Source: Actinomycetes bacterium
Lineage (GTDB): Bacteria; Actinomycetota; Acidimicrobiia; Acidimicrobiales; Bog-793
Reading direction: 5' to 3'
Assembly (NCBI GenBank): GCA_021798985.1
Contig: JAJZBI010000004.1
Location: 110,591 to 174,590 of the forward strand
DNA: 64,000 nt
This document shows positions 44,636 through 53,296 of this stretch, piece after piece. Each line of letters starts with the position of its first letter. Positions within the stretch are counted from its first letter, which is position 1. A program made the translations under genes and the position numbers. The notes under the pieces are model-generated. The model did not search any database. It was not told the origin of the DNA and worked only from the letters and a program-made list of their open reading frames with translations.

Positions 44636-45985
44636 TCAGGCGGCGCGGACCCGCTCGCGCCGGAGCACCTCGCGCAGGCCGACGCGGCGGCCCGTGCGCA
44701 AGATCGCGCGCCGGTAGATCACCGCCGCGAGGCGCGCCACCCCGATCGTGCAGACGACGCTAATCAGCACCGAGGCGAGGACCTGCCACCAGCTCACGGC
44801 GTTCAGGCCGACGAGCGCCGGCATGGCGAAGGGAGCCGTCGGCGGGAGGTAAGCGAGGACCTTGGTGACGAGCGAGGCATTGGCGGAAGCCTGGGCGATG
44901 ATCCCGACGACGTAGCCGATGGCGATCGGCACGCTGAGCGGGAGCGCGATCGCCTGCACCTGGTCGCGCCGCTCGGCCATCGAGCCGGCCGCCGCGTACA
45001 CCCAGGCGTAGAAGGCATAGCCGACAAGAAGCCAGATGACGATCGCGGCGAGAAAGGACGGCGTCGTCCCCTTGGCGAGCGTCGAGCCGGTCGCCTTGGC
45101 GACCGACAGGGCCACCCCGACGATCAGGCCCGCCTGGACGAGCGCGAGCACCCCGATCCCGAGCACCTTGCCCGTCAAGAGCGCGGTCGGCCGGACGGCG
45201 GCGAGGAGGACCTCGACCACCCGGGTCGACTCCTCCTCCATCACCCCGAGCAGGGTCCAGGTGTTGTACTGGATGAACATGAAAAACAAGAGCGGCAGGC
45301 CGATCAGCGACGCCACCTGCTCGCTCGTGTTGGTGCTCTTGGCGAGGCTCACGATCGGGACCGGGCGGGCCCGAGCGAGCGCCGCCGCCTGCGCCGCGCT
45401 GAGGCCGGCGGCCCGGATCGCGTCCTGCGCCCCGAGCTCGCTCGATAGGGCCCGAGCGAGCTGGTCGGCCGCCGAGGTGGAGGCGGTGCCGAGCGACTTG
45501 TTCACGACGATGCGGTCCGTCCCCTCGACGGCGATCGCGACGGTCCCGGCGCGCAGCGCCGCCGCGGCCGCCTGAGGACTCGCCAGCTCGGACAGGCGCA
45601 CGGTCATCCCGGCCGCCGCGCCGCTCGCCACAATCGGGGCGTGCAGGCGCGCCGGGACGTTGACCAGCGCGACGTCGACGACCGGCCGCTTGTGGTGGCT
45701 AAGCGTCGACAGGCCGATCGCGAGCGCCACGATCACGAGCACGGCGAGCGTCCCGAGTCGAAACAGCCGGCCGCGCGCCCGTTCTTTGATCTCTCGGCTT
45801 GCGACGAGGCCGGCGTCGCCGAAGAGCGCCGCGACTAGGGAAAAGGCGGCGCCGAGACGAAGGCTGCGGCCCGGCTCGCGGCGCGTCGGCGCCGTCTCGG
45901 CCCCGCGGCGCCGGCGCAGAAAGAGCCGCGCCAGCACCACGACGACGAGCACGCCGAGGATCGGCAACTCGCGCCCGAGCTTCAC
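44636..45985 (-). CDS. ABC-2 type permease, NatB-like sodium/drug exporter subunit
   Basis: The 449-aa protein has an N-terminal span, SREIKERARGRLFRLGTLAV, a large extracellular domain of about 170 residues, then five spans beginning VASLIGLPLLFFMFIQYNTW. LLGVMEEESTRVVEVLLAAVRPTALL is the NatB signature. GTG at 45985 overlaps the ATPase stop (GTGA). With the ATPase it would export Na+ or another substrate. Confidence 0.85.
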   Translation of the reverse strand: MKLGRELPILGVLVVVVLARLFLRRRRGAETAPTRREPGRSLRLGAAFSLVAALFGDAGLVASREIKERARGRLFRLGTLAVLVIVALAIGLSTLSHHKRPVVDVALVNVPARLHAPIVASGAAAGMTVRLSELASPQAAAAALRAGTVAIAVEGTDRIVVNKSLGTASTSAADQLARALSSELGAQDAIRAAGLSAAQAAALARARPVPIVSLAKSTNTSEQVASLIGLPLLFFMFIQYNTWTLLGVMEEESTRVVEVLLAAVRPTALLTGKVLGIGVLALVQAGLIVGVALSVAKATGSTLAKGTTPSFLAAIVIWLLVGYAFYAWVYAAAGSMAERRDQVQAIALPLSVPIAIGYVVGIIAQASANASLVTKVLAYLPPTAPFAMPALVGLNAVSWWQVLASVLISVVCTIGVARLAAVIYRRAILRTGRRVGLREVLRRERVRAA

Positions 45986-46923
45986 GCCATCGCCTCCCGG
46001 AAGACCTCCGAGAGCCGACGCCGCTCGAAGGCGAACTCGGTCACGCGGCCCTCGGCCATCGCGGCCCGAAGCACGAGGTCGCTGTCGACCCCCTCGTCGA
46101 GGACGAGGCGCAGCACGTCGCCGTGGACCTCTGACACCGTCACCCCCGACAGCCCCCGTGCCCAGCTCGGGTCGGCGGGGGACTCGACGCGCACGCTCAG
46201 GCGCTTGGCCCCACTCGTCGCGAGCTCCTGCACGGTTCCCTTGGTGACGAGCCGGCCGTGGTCGATGATCACGACGGATTCGCACAGGTCCTCGACGAGG
46301 TCGAGCTGGTGGCTGGAGAGCAGCACCGAGACCCCGGCGCGGGCCTGCTCGATCAGCACCTCGCTGATCTCGTCGATCCCGCCCGGGTCGAGCCCGGCGA
46401 GCGGCTCGTCGAGCACGAGCAGCTCGGGGTCGTGCACGAGCGCCGCGCATAGCTGCACGCGCTGTTGGTTGCCATGCGACAGCGCTTCGACCTTGGTGTC
46501 GGCTCGCTCGGCGAGGCCGAGGCGCTCCAGCCACTGCGCGGTGCGCCCGCGCGCCGCTTGTTGCCCCATGCCGTGCAGGCGGCCGAGGTACTCGAGCTGC
46601 TCGCGCACCTGCATCGTCGGGTACAGGCCGCGCTCTTCGGGCATGTAGCCAAAGCGCCGCCTCGCCGCGGCGTCGATCGGGCGGCCGCGCCAGGTGACCG
46701 CACCCGCCTCGAGTTCGACGAGACCAAAGATCGCCCGCATCGTCGTCGTCTTGCCAGCGCCATTCGGCCCGAGAAAGCCCACGACCTGGGCGGTGGGCAC
46801 CGAGAAGCTGAGGCCGTCGAGCGCCGTGACGGCGCCGTAGCGCCGCGTCAGGGCCTCGAGGCAAAGACCGTCCTCAGCCACCACGACCGCCAGTCGCGGA
46901 CCGCTGGAGTGCCGCTGGAGCAC
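45982..46923 (-). CDS. ABC transporter ATPase, NatA-like
   Basis: The 313-aa protein has Walker A GPNGAGKTTT, the Q-loop region GYMPEERGLYPTMQV, signature ALSHGNQQRVQLCAAL and Walker B LLVLDEPLAGLDP. GYMPEERGLY is typical of NatA. The C-terminal 90 residues form the usual DUF4162-like extension (FAFERRRLSEVFREAMA). A 14-bp palindrome lies just before the start, a likely regulatory site. Confidence 0.88.
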   Translation of the reverse strand: MLQRHSSGPRLAVVVAEDGLCLEALTRRYGAVTALDGLSFSVPTAQVVGFLGPNGAGKTTTMRAIFGLVELEAGAVTWRGRPIDAAARRRFGYMPEERGLYPTMQVREQLEYLGRLHGMGQQAARGRTAQWLERLGLAERADTKVEALSHGNQQRVQLCAALVHDPELLVLDEPLAGLDPGGIDEISEVLIEQARAGVSVLLSSHQLDLVEDLCESVVIIDHGRLVTKGTVQELATSGAKRLSVRVESPADPSWARGLSGVTVSEVHGDVLRLVLDEGVDSDLVLRAAMAEGRVTEFAFERRRLSEVFREAMA

Positions 46924-46936
46924 GCGCGCATATTGG

Positions 46937-46950
46937 TCTCACTTGTGAGA
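46937..46950. promoter_or_regulatory. 14-bp palindrome upstream of the NatAB operon
   Basis: TCTCAC-TT-GTGAGA is perfectly symmetric and sits 14 bases upstream of the GTG at 46923 in an AT-richer patch. It is a probable operator for a dimeric regulator not encoded in this window. Confidence 0.5.
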
Positions 46951-47070
46951 ACATTACTCACCGCTGGCCAGGCGGGTGAGTGAAGCTCGAGCGCCCCGAT
47001 GGACACCGCGAGCTCGAGCGCTGGCAGGGACACGGCGCGAGGGCGATCCCGCGACCTCGGGTCGGACCGG

Positions 47071-47084
47071 TACCGTAAGGGCCC
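47071..47084 (+). promoter_or_regulatory. -10 element for the upstream ORF and LCP gene
   Basis: TACCGT (47071-47076) is followed eight bases later by the ATG at 47085, the same spacing as in front of the GntR upstream ORF. Confidence 0.45.
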
Positions 47085-47138
47085 ATGCAGAGGCGAGAGC
47101 GGAGCGTGACGGGCCGCGCGAGGCGATCGCGCCGGTGA
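47085..47138 (+). CDS. Leaderless 17-codon upstream ORF coupled to the LCP gene
   Basis: ATG at 47085 opens MQRRERSVTGRARRSRR, stopping at TGA 47136-47138, which overlaps the GTG start of the LCP gene as GTGA. Seven of 17 codons encode Arg. The LCP gene itself lacks a good ribosome site, so coupling is probable. Confidence 0.45.
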   Translation: MQRRERSVTGRARRSRR

Positions 47139-48772
47139 GCAGATTCGGGTCGTGGCGCGTTCGGCGCCGCGAGCGCCTCGCCAAAAGAAGCAAGCTCCGC
47201 CGTCGCCTCACGAGGACCGGGATCGGCTTCGGGCTGCTCATCGTGATCCTGGTCGGGGGCGGCGCCGGCTACTACTTCTACCGCACCGGCCAGGTGAAGA
47301 CGATCCGGGCGCCCCACATCGTCGCCGCCAAGGGACCGACCGAGAACATCTTGCTCATCGGCTCGACGAGCCGCTGTGCCGCGAAGTCGATCGCCCTGTA
47401 CCGCCAGGAGTGCGCGAGCGGCGTCAACGGCATCAACAGCGACGTGGTGCTCGTCGCCCATCTGGACGGGAGCACGGGCAAGATCTCGCTGCTGTCGATC
47501 CCCCGCGACGCCTTCGTCCCCGGGGCGCGCAGCGGCTCAGCGCTGTGCGGCACGACGTCACCGCTCACGCCGAACCTGTGCGCCGACAAGATCGACTCCG
47601 CCCTCGTCGAAGGCCCGGACCAGCTGATCGCCGCCATCGAGCAGGACTTCGGGATTCCGATCAACCACTTCGTCGACCTCAACTTCGCGACGTTCACGAA
47701 CGTCGTGAACGCCCTCGGCGGGATCAAGATGTACTTCCCCGACCGGCTCTTTGACGCCAGCTCGTTCCTCAAGATCACCCACACCGGGTGCCAGCTGCTG
47801 AACGGCACCCAGGCCCTCGCCCTCGTGCGCAGCCGCCACCTGTACTACTTCACCAAGGGGGAGACGCCGAACTACGCGGCGATCCAGGCGGTGACGAACG
47901 CTGGCACGTACTACACGTCGAGCTCGGGGGGCCACTACGACGGGACGGGCGACCTCGGGCGGATCGTGCGCGTCCACCTCTTCTTGAAGGCCTTGGCGCA
48001 GCAGGTGGCGGCGCGCGGCCTCTCCAACCCGATCACCGACAACAACCTGATCGGCGCCATCGCCCCCAACCTCACCGTCGATTCGGGCCTCAGCACCATC
48101 GACATGGTCCACCTCGCATTGGACTTCCGCCACGCCAACTTCGGGAGCGCCCCCGAGCTGACACTGCCGACCATCACCTACGCCCAGCCCTACACCTACG
48201 AGGGCGGCAACTACGGCGACGTGATCTTCCCGACCGAGCCCCAGGACCAACAAGTCGTCGACCAGTTCCTCGGGACGAGCCCGACCCTGGTCGCTCCCTC
48301 CTCGGTGACCGTGTCGGTCGTCGACGGCACGAACTCGGCGAGCCAGACCGCGGCGGTCTCCACCTCGCTCGGCCACCTCGGCTTCCACATGGTCGCCACC
48401 TCGGCGACCAACTACGTCGGTCCGGTTGCCGAGACCACCGTCTTGTACCGCCCCGGCCACCTCGCCCAGGCACAGACCGTCATGCGCTCGCTGCGCGGGA
48501 CCGTCGTCCTCGGCCAGGGCGCGCCTGCGGCGGGCGCAGAGGTCAGCGTGGTCACCGGCTCGGACCTCGCCGTCGCCGCCCCGACGCCCCCGGCCTCCAC
48601 CTCGACCACCTCGCCCAGCTCCACAACCTCGCCCAGCTCCACGACGACCCCGGCCACGACCACGACCAACCCGATCAGCTCGACACCGGCCGCGGGCAAC
48701 CCCAACTACGGCTACAACGCCGCCACGACGGCGATCCCGCCGTGGGATCCCTACAGCTGCCCGGCTTCTTAA
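47135..48772 (+). CDS. LytR-CpsA-Psr family protein with LytR_C domain
   Basis: The 545-aa protein has a basic cytoplasmic start, one membrane anchor (TGIGFGLLIVILVGGGAGYY), and an extracellular LCP domain. The domain carries INSDVVLVAHLDGSTGKISL, SIPRDAFVPG, DKIDSALVEG and ALALVRSRHL, including the Arg and Asp residues that bind the polyprenyl-phosphate substrate. A LytR_C domain (SSVTVSVVDGTNSASQTAAV) and a Ser/Thr/Pro tail follow. LCP enzymes attach glycopolymers to peptidoglycan. An insert around CGTTSPLTPNLCADK with two cysteines is noticeable. GTG at 47135 is coupled to the upstream ORF. Confidence 0.9.
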   Translation: MSRFGSWRVRRRERLAKRSKLRRRLTRTGIGFGLLIVILVGGGAGYYFYRTGQVKTIRAPHIVAAKGPTENILLIGSTSRCAAKSIALYRQECASGVNGINSDVVLVAHLDGSTGKISLLSIPRDAFVPGARSGSALCGTTSPLTPNLCADKIDSALVEGPDQLIAAIEQDFGIPINHFVDLNFATFTNVVNALGGIKMYFPDRLFDASSFLKITHTGCQLLNGTQALALVRSRHLYYFTKGETPNYAAIQAVTNAGTYYTSSSGGHYDGTGDLGRIVRVHLFLKALAQQVAARGLSNPITDNNLIGAIAPNLTVDSGLSTIDMVHLALDFRHANFGSAPELTLPTITYAQPYTYEGGNYGDVIFPTEPQDQQVVDQFLGTSPTLVAPSSVTVSVVDGTNSASQTAAVSTSLGHLGFHMVATSATNYVGPVAETTVLYRPGHLAQAQTVMRSLRGTVVLGQGAPAAGAEVSVVTGSDLAVAAPTPPASTSTTSPSSTTSPSSTTTPATTTTNPISSTPAAGNPNYGYNAATTAIPPWDPYSCPAS

Positions 48773-48824
48773 GCGGTCCCGAGTCCTGACCTGCTCCGAC
48801 GCCGTGGCGGTCGGGCGGCGGCGC

Positions 48825-49979
48825 TCAAGCCGGCGGCAGTCCGAGCGCTTGGCGCGCGACGCCACCGACGCCCGAGCGCATCGAGCGGATCATCCGCTCA
48901 TAGGCCGGCGAGCCGATCGCCATCCCCGAGGAGATCCAGCGCTTCAGGGCGACCTCGGCGACGTGGTTCTGGTGGATCAAGGCGGCGATCGCCCGTTGTG
49001 CCCCAGATGGCCAGGAGAAGGCGGCGAAGCGCTGGCGCGACCGCCCATAGGCGCGCACAAGATCGCCGGCCACCTTGGCGCGCAGCGCCGAGGGAAGGCG
49101 CGGCCACAGGGCAAGGGCGGCCTCGAAGGTCGACAGGACGCGATCGAGGCTCCCGGCGTAGGAGAGGTAGCGCGCCGGCACGCCGGTCGGACGCAAGAGG
49201 CTGAAGCTGTCGCTCGAGACCGCGGTCGGCACGAACGTGCCGCCGTGCAGCGTCATCAGCGTCTGGCCGTCCCCCCGCCCAAGCGCGGGGGGCACCCCGT
49301 TCACCATCAAGCGGGAGAAGGTGACCGTCGATAGCCGGGGATAGGGGAGATCGACGGGGGTCACCTGCGCCGGCGCCGGATCCTCCTGGAGCCACTCCGC
49401 CTGGTTGAAAGCGCCGCCCTTGCCGTAGCTGAGCGACTTCGAGGCCACGGCCCCGCTCGTCTCGTCGCGCACCACGAGCCGCCAGCCGCCGCTGGCGAGC
49501 CGCCGCATGCTCACGTCGACCACATCGCCGGGGGCGACCCCGCCCATGGGCTGCGCCGAGAACCCGGCCTGGACGTCGCTCCAGAACAACAGGTACATCG
49601 GAGCATCGCCGGGCTGCTTGAACTCGATGGTCCCAACTTGGACAAAGGGCCCCGCCGAGGGCGAGCCCTGGGCGCCGATCCAGGTGGCGGCGAAGCCGGC
49701 CCGGGACGTCGGCGCGATCGCCGGCACCGTCCAGCGAGCGCTGATCGCCCCCACCTTGGCGGTCGTGCGGTAGCCGCCGAAGCCGGTCGCCGGATAGAAC
49801 TCGCTCGGTGCTGCCTCCGTGACGGCCGGCATCGTGATCGCCGGCATGGCGATCGCGCCCGGCGCGCTGCGCGCCGCCGGACGCGCGAGATGGTGTGAGC
49901 GAGGCCCCGGAACGGCCAGGCCGACGCCGACCGTTCCCACGAGCAACGCCCCGGCGAACTGCGCCCTGACCGGATGCAC
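48825..49979 (-). CDS. Secreted G1 (eqolisin)-like protein with a substituted catalytic Gln
   Basis: The 384-aa protein has a signal region (QFAGALLVGTVGVGLAV) and a G1-like domain: GFGGYRTTAKVGAISARWTV, AATWIGAQG, PFVQVGTIEF, and NQAEWLQEDP with the catalytic-type Glu (E195). The position of the catalytic Gln (QWxVP) is Arg here (R82 in ARWTVP). It may be inactive, use another residue, or act as a binding protein. A helical C-terminal extension of about 130 residues is unusual for the family. GTG at 49979 has a near-perfect ribosome site AGGAGGT. Confidence 0.72.
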   Translation of the reverse strand: MHPVRAQFAGALLVGTVGVGLAVPGPRSHHLARPAARSAPGAIAMPAITMPAVTEAAPSEFYPATGFGGYRTTAKVGAISARWTVPAIAPTSRAGFAATWIGAQGSPSAGPFVQVGTIEFKQPGDAPMYLLFWSDVQAGFSAQPMGGVAPGDVVDVSMRRLASGGWRLVVRDETSGAVASKSLSYGKGGAFNQAEWLQEDPAPAQVTPVDLPYPRLSTVTFSRLMVNGVPPALGRGDGQTLMTLHGGTFVPTAVSSDSFSLLRPTGVPARYLSYAGSLDRVLSTFEAALALWPRLPSALRAKVAGDLVRAYGRSRQRFAAFSWPSGAQRAIAALIHQNHVAEVALKRWISSGMAIGSPAYERMIRSMRSGVGGVARQALGLPPA

Positions 49980-50121
49980 CAAGACCTCCTTGTCAGGCGG
50001 TGCATGCCCTCGGGCGCTACCTCCCAACCGTGGGACAACCCGGCGCCAGCCCAGACGCGAGCCGGCTGGCCGTTGGCCATTGCCGCGACGCCAGCGCCGC
50101 AGCGCAGGCAGCTCGGCCTCG

Positions 50122-51327
50122 TCAGCCTCCCGCAGCGCTGAGGCGGGCTTGCTGTGCCGCCTTACCGAGATGGGCGACGACCAGTTGCAGTAGGGCCGCA
50201 ACCGTGAGCACGGCGAGCACCGCCTGGGATGGGGAGGACACCGCCAGCAGCACGAGGAGCAGCCCGACGGCCACAAGCCGGCCCACGTTGGCAGCGATCT
50301 CGCGTGACAAGACGTAGCTCCCGCGCAGTACCGCGGCCTCGGGGTCAACGGCGATCGTCTCCAGCACGACGCTGGCGAGCGGGACCATCAAGCCCGGATA
50401 GATCAGACCAGTGATGAAGGCGTAGACGAGCAGCACGTGGAAATCGATGTGCAGAAAGAGCAGCAGCGTCGCTGCCGCGAAGCCCACGGCGCCGACCCAC
50501 ATGCCGACCGGTCGCCACTCGGTGCGCAGGCGCCCAGCAAACAGCGAGGTGCCGACACCGGCTAGTGACGCCATCGCGGCGAACTCGCCCTGGTCCCTCC
50601 CGCTGTGAGTCGCCATGGCGACGAGAAGCACGAGGCCGATGCTCCCGGACGCCTGCTTGAAGCCGCGCAGCGCGAGCGCGACCCACATCCGGCCCCATTC
50701 GGCGCGCTGGAACGGGAAGCGGAACGCCTCGCCGAGCGACACCCCGCCGACCCCGGGCGTGTCAGCAAGACCCCGGGCGCTGACGAAGGCGGCGACGAAG
50801 CTCGCAAGCGCGATCGCGAACACCGCAACGTAGCCGCTGAGTCCGCCCACGCGGGCGATGACGAAGCCGGCCGTCAACGGCATCAAAACATTGAGGACGC
50901 TGAGCACGGCAAAGTTCCAGCCGTAGTAGTGACCCCGTTCGTCCGGGGCGAGGACGTCGTAGGTGAGCGTGTTGGCCCCGAACCAATACGTGCCAAGCGC
51001 CGCCCCGTTGAAGATCCCGAGCGGGCCCGCGAGCGTGCCGGCCGAGCGTCCAAGGAAAATCAGCGCCCCGTAGAAAGCAGCACTCAAGACGAGACCGGCG
51101 CGAAAGAGCCGCCGGGGCGAAGAGCCGGGGAACGCTCGGACGACGACGAGCGACATCACGATCAAGCCGGCATAGCGGCCGATGCTGTAGAGCGCCATCT
51201 CCGTGACGCTGCCGCTCGCGACGTAAAAGAACAGGGCGACGAACACACTCGAGGTCGCGAGCCCGGCGTTGACCAGGCCACCGGTCGCGAGCAGCCGCCG
51301 AGGCGCCGGGCCGAGGGCGCGCCGCAT
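50122..51327 (-). CDS. Major facilitator superfamily transporter
   Basis: The 401-aa protein has about twelve hydrophobic spans. ALGTYWFGANTLTYDVLAPD, ERGHYYGWNFAVLSVLNVLM and LPLTAGFVIARVGGLSGYVA resemble MFS proteins of uncertain substrate. ATG at 51327 is chosen because GGGGAGGAG precedes it by eight bases. Upstream in-frame GTG codons lack such a site. It is the last gene before an AT-richer non-coding stretch. Confidence 0.8.
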   Translation of the reverse strand: MRRALGPAPRRLLATGGLVNAGLATSSVFVALFFYVASGSVTEMALYSIGRYAGLIVMSLVVVRAFPGSSPRRLFRAGLVLSAAFYGALIFLGRSAGTLAGPLGIFNGAALGTYWFGANTLTYDVLAPDERGHYYGWNFAVLSVLNVLMPLTAGFVIARVGGLSGYVAVFAIALASFVAAFVSARGLADTPGVGGVSLGEAFRFPFQRAEWGRMWVALALRGFKQASGSIGLVLLVAMATHSGRDQGEFAAMASLAGVGTSLFAGRLRTEWRPVGMWVGAVGFAAATLLLFLHIDFHVLLVYAFITGLIYPGLMVPLASVVLETIAVDPEAAVLRGSYVLSREIAANVGRLVAVGLLLVLLAVSSPSQAVLAVLTVAALLQLVVAHLGKAAQQARLSAAGG

Positions 51328-51756
51328 ACCAGCGCTCCTCCCCTGCCGCGTGCCCACCGACGCCACCTCCGTCGGGTGAACATCTTATGACCTGTCGTCA
51401 GCGCGCGTCACTCACGGCGCCGTCCGCCAGTTGTCGATGTTCAAGCTATTGTTCGCTATCGCAGGAGCATCCACGGCCCATCTCCAAGCGTCGGGCGAGA
51501 AAGAACATTCCAGGACATATGTCGTGATGATTAGACTTCTTGCCCGCACGACGCCACGGGCCCCGCTTTGCGCCGCGTCAATGTCTCCGCCGCCCAGGCC
51601 CACCCGGGCCCCAGCGCCATCGCCACGGCGCACCCGCCATGCGCCCGACGACCTGCGCCTTTGTGCTTGCCCCCCAATCGAATCATTAAAAGAGCGCGCC
51701 GAGACGATAACGAGCCAGGCGGCAATCGCGCGCTCGTCTTATCTAATCCGGTTTGG

Positions 51757-51777
51757 CAATCGGAGACGATTGTTTTT
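51757..51777 (+). terminator. Rho-independent terminator with no annotated gene upstream
   Basis: CAATCG, tetraloop GAGA, CGATTG followed by five T. It is the only hairpin with a T-tract seen in the window. No protein gene on the plus strand ends near it, so it implies an unannotated transcript starting between about 51370 and 51750. Confidence 0.6.
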
Positions 51778-51822
51778 CGTAGATGATCGCTAAACTCATC
51801 CGGCAATGCAAAAAACTCGCGA

Positions 51823-51898
51823 GCGCCAATCTGGCGGGAGCCGCCACGCCCGTGCAGGCCACGCCGTCGACCTCGTGGCCGAGCGCCGAGATTGGCGC
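51823..51898 (+). ncRNA. Candidate structured RNA (multibranched fold)
   Basis: A perfect 10-bp outer stem (GCGCCAATCT at 51823-51832 with AGATTGGCGC at 51889-51898) encloses three hairpins: GGCGG-GAG-CCGCC (51833-51845), CACG-CC-CGTG (51845-51854) and GGCCACG-CCGTCGACCT-CGTGGCC (51857-51880). It is not a tRNA: no T-loop consensus and no CCA. The strand is unknown because the fold is symmetric. It might be a regulatory RNA or a mobile-element end. Confidence 0.35.
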
Positions 51899-52123
51899 AC
51901 GACCGCCGGCCGAGCCTACCCCGCGCCCCGAATAAAAGCTGACCAGCCTGATCATCAAAGTTGCGCATTTTGCCGGGTTCCGAATTATCCCCGCCAAACG
52001 CTAAAACGATGCTAGAGTTCCGATAAGCATGGCAGCGTTCTCAGCGGGGCCTGGACAATGCCATTGAACAGCGGGGCCGCCGAAGCGGCCGATTTGGTGA
52101 CGACCGGATGGTTCGGTGGATCG

Positions 52124-53209
52124 ATGAGCAGTGCCGTAGCTGAGCGCCCGCACCACGAACACGCGCCGAGACGACCGTCGCGCCGGCGCGTGCACGTGTT
52201 CGGCACCGTGTTCTTCGACCTCGTCTATTCGGGGCTCCCGGCCTCCCCGCAGCCCGGGACGGAGGTCTACGCGTCCGCACTCGGCCTGTCCCCCGGCGGG
52301 ATCGCAAACATCGCGGTCGCGCTCGCCCGCCTCGGCCTCGACGTCGGCCTGTCGGCCGTGTTCGCCGACGACGCCTTCGGGCACTACCTGTGGTCGGCGC
52401 TCGCTCACGAGGGGATCGACCTCACCTACTCGACCCACGTCAGCGACTGGACGACGCCGGTGACCACCTCGATCGCCTACGCGCACGAGCGCGAGATGAT
52501 CACCTACGAGGAGCGGCCACCGATCGAACTGACGTCGCTTGTCCCCGAGACATACCGTGCCGACGCGATCGTGGTGGGGGTCTCAGACGCTCCGGTCAGC
52601 TGGCTTGAACAACTGCACCGCTTCTCGCCCCTCGTGTTCGCGGACGTCGCCTGGGACCTCGAGGCGCTGCACTCGACGGCGATCCACGAGAAGCTCGCGC
52701 ACGTCGACGTCTTCATGCCGAACGCCGCCGAGGCGCTCGCGCTCACCAACGCGAGCGACGTCGAGGACGCGGCGACGCGGCTCGCCACGAACGGCACCGT
52801 GGCGGTGATCAAAGACGGCAGCAACGGCGCCGTGGCCGTCGACGCGCGCACCGGGTTGTGCCTGCGGGTGCCGACCCTCGAGGTCGCGGCACGGGACACG
52901 ACCGGCGCCGGGGACGTCTTCGACGCCGGGTTCATCTACGCCTCGCTGTGCGGACTGTCGCTCGACCAACAGGTGCGCTTCGCCAACCTGTGCGCCGCCG
53001 AGTCCGTGCAATGGGTGGGGGGCGCCCTGGCGGCCCCGTGCTGGCGAGACCTCGCTGCCTTCTGGGAGGGCCTCGAGGACCCCGGGGAGCGCCGCGACTA
53101 CGACTTCTTGGCACCGCTCTTGGCGATCAATGAGTCCCGACAGCCCTGCACCCGGGCCTGCCCGAGCATGGCGTACGCCACCACCGAGGGCTTCACTCCC
53201 GACAACTAG
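52124..53209 (+). CDS. PfkB-family carbohydrate kinase
   Basis: The 361-aa kinase has the PfkB start VHVFGTVFFDLVYSGLP, LGLSPGGIANIAVALARLGL, and the C-terminal ATP/catalytic motif RDTTGAGDVFDAGF with the catalytic Asp. It phosphorylates a sugar or sugar derivative at the primary hydroxyl. Context (deacetylase, importer) suggests an amino-sugar or N-acylated sugar substrate, which is inference. ATG 52124 follows GGTGG; an ATG at 52058 would add 22 residues. First gene of a co-directional run to 58598. Confidence 0.85.
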   Translation: MSSAVAERPHHEHAPRRPSRRRVHVFGTVFFDLVYSGLPASPQPGTEVYASALGLSPGGIANIAVALARLGLDVGLSAVFADDAFGHYLWSALAHEGIDLTYSTHVSDWTTPVTTSIAYAHEREMITYEERPPIELTSLVPETYRADAIVVGVSDAPVSWLEQLHRFSPLVFADVAWDLEALHSTAIHEKLAHVDVFMPNAAEALALTNASDVEDAATRLATNGTVAVIKDGSNGAVAVDARTGLCLRVPTLEVAARDTTGAGDVFDAGFIYASLCGLSLDQQVRFANLCAAESVQWVGGALAAPCWRDLAAFWEGLEDPGERRDYDFLAPLLAINESRQPCTRACPSMAYATTEGFTPDN

Positions 53210-53296
53210 CCGGCTCGCGGCGGGGCGACTTGATCCTTCGACCCAGCGGCATGCAGCACGGCCCGCACCGCCTTCGAAGACAGGAGAGACCGATTC

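Larger units (their letters stand above)
51328..52123. other. AT-richer non-coding stretch before the sugar-kinase operon
   Basis: About 800 bases with visibly lower GC (notably 51660-51800 and 51920-52030) and no credible protein frame. It contains a rho-independent terminator (51757-51777), a branched inverted-repeat structure (51823-51898), and TAGAGT at 52013-52018 as a possible -10 for the operon. It may be a decayed insertion or host a non-coding RNA. Confidence 0.55.

Noticed and set aside
51823..51898. tRNA gene
   Set aside because: The length is right, but the T-loop consensus, anticodon arm geometry and CCA are absent and the closing stem is 10 bp.
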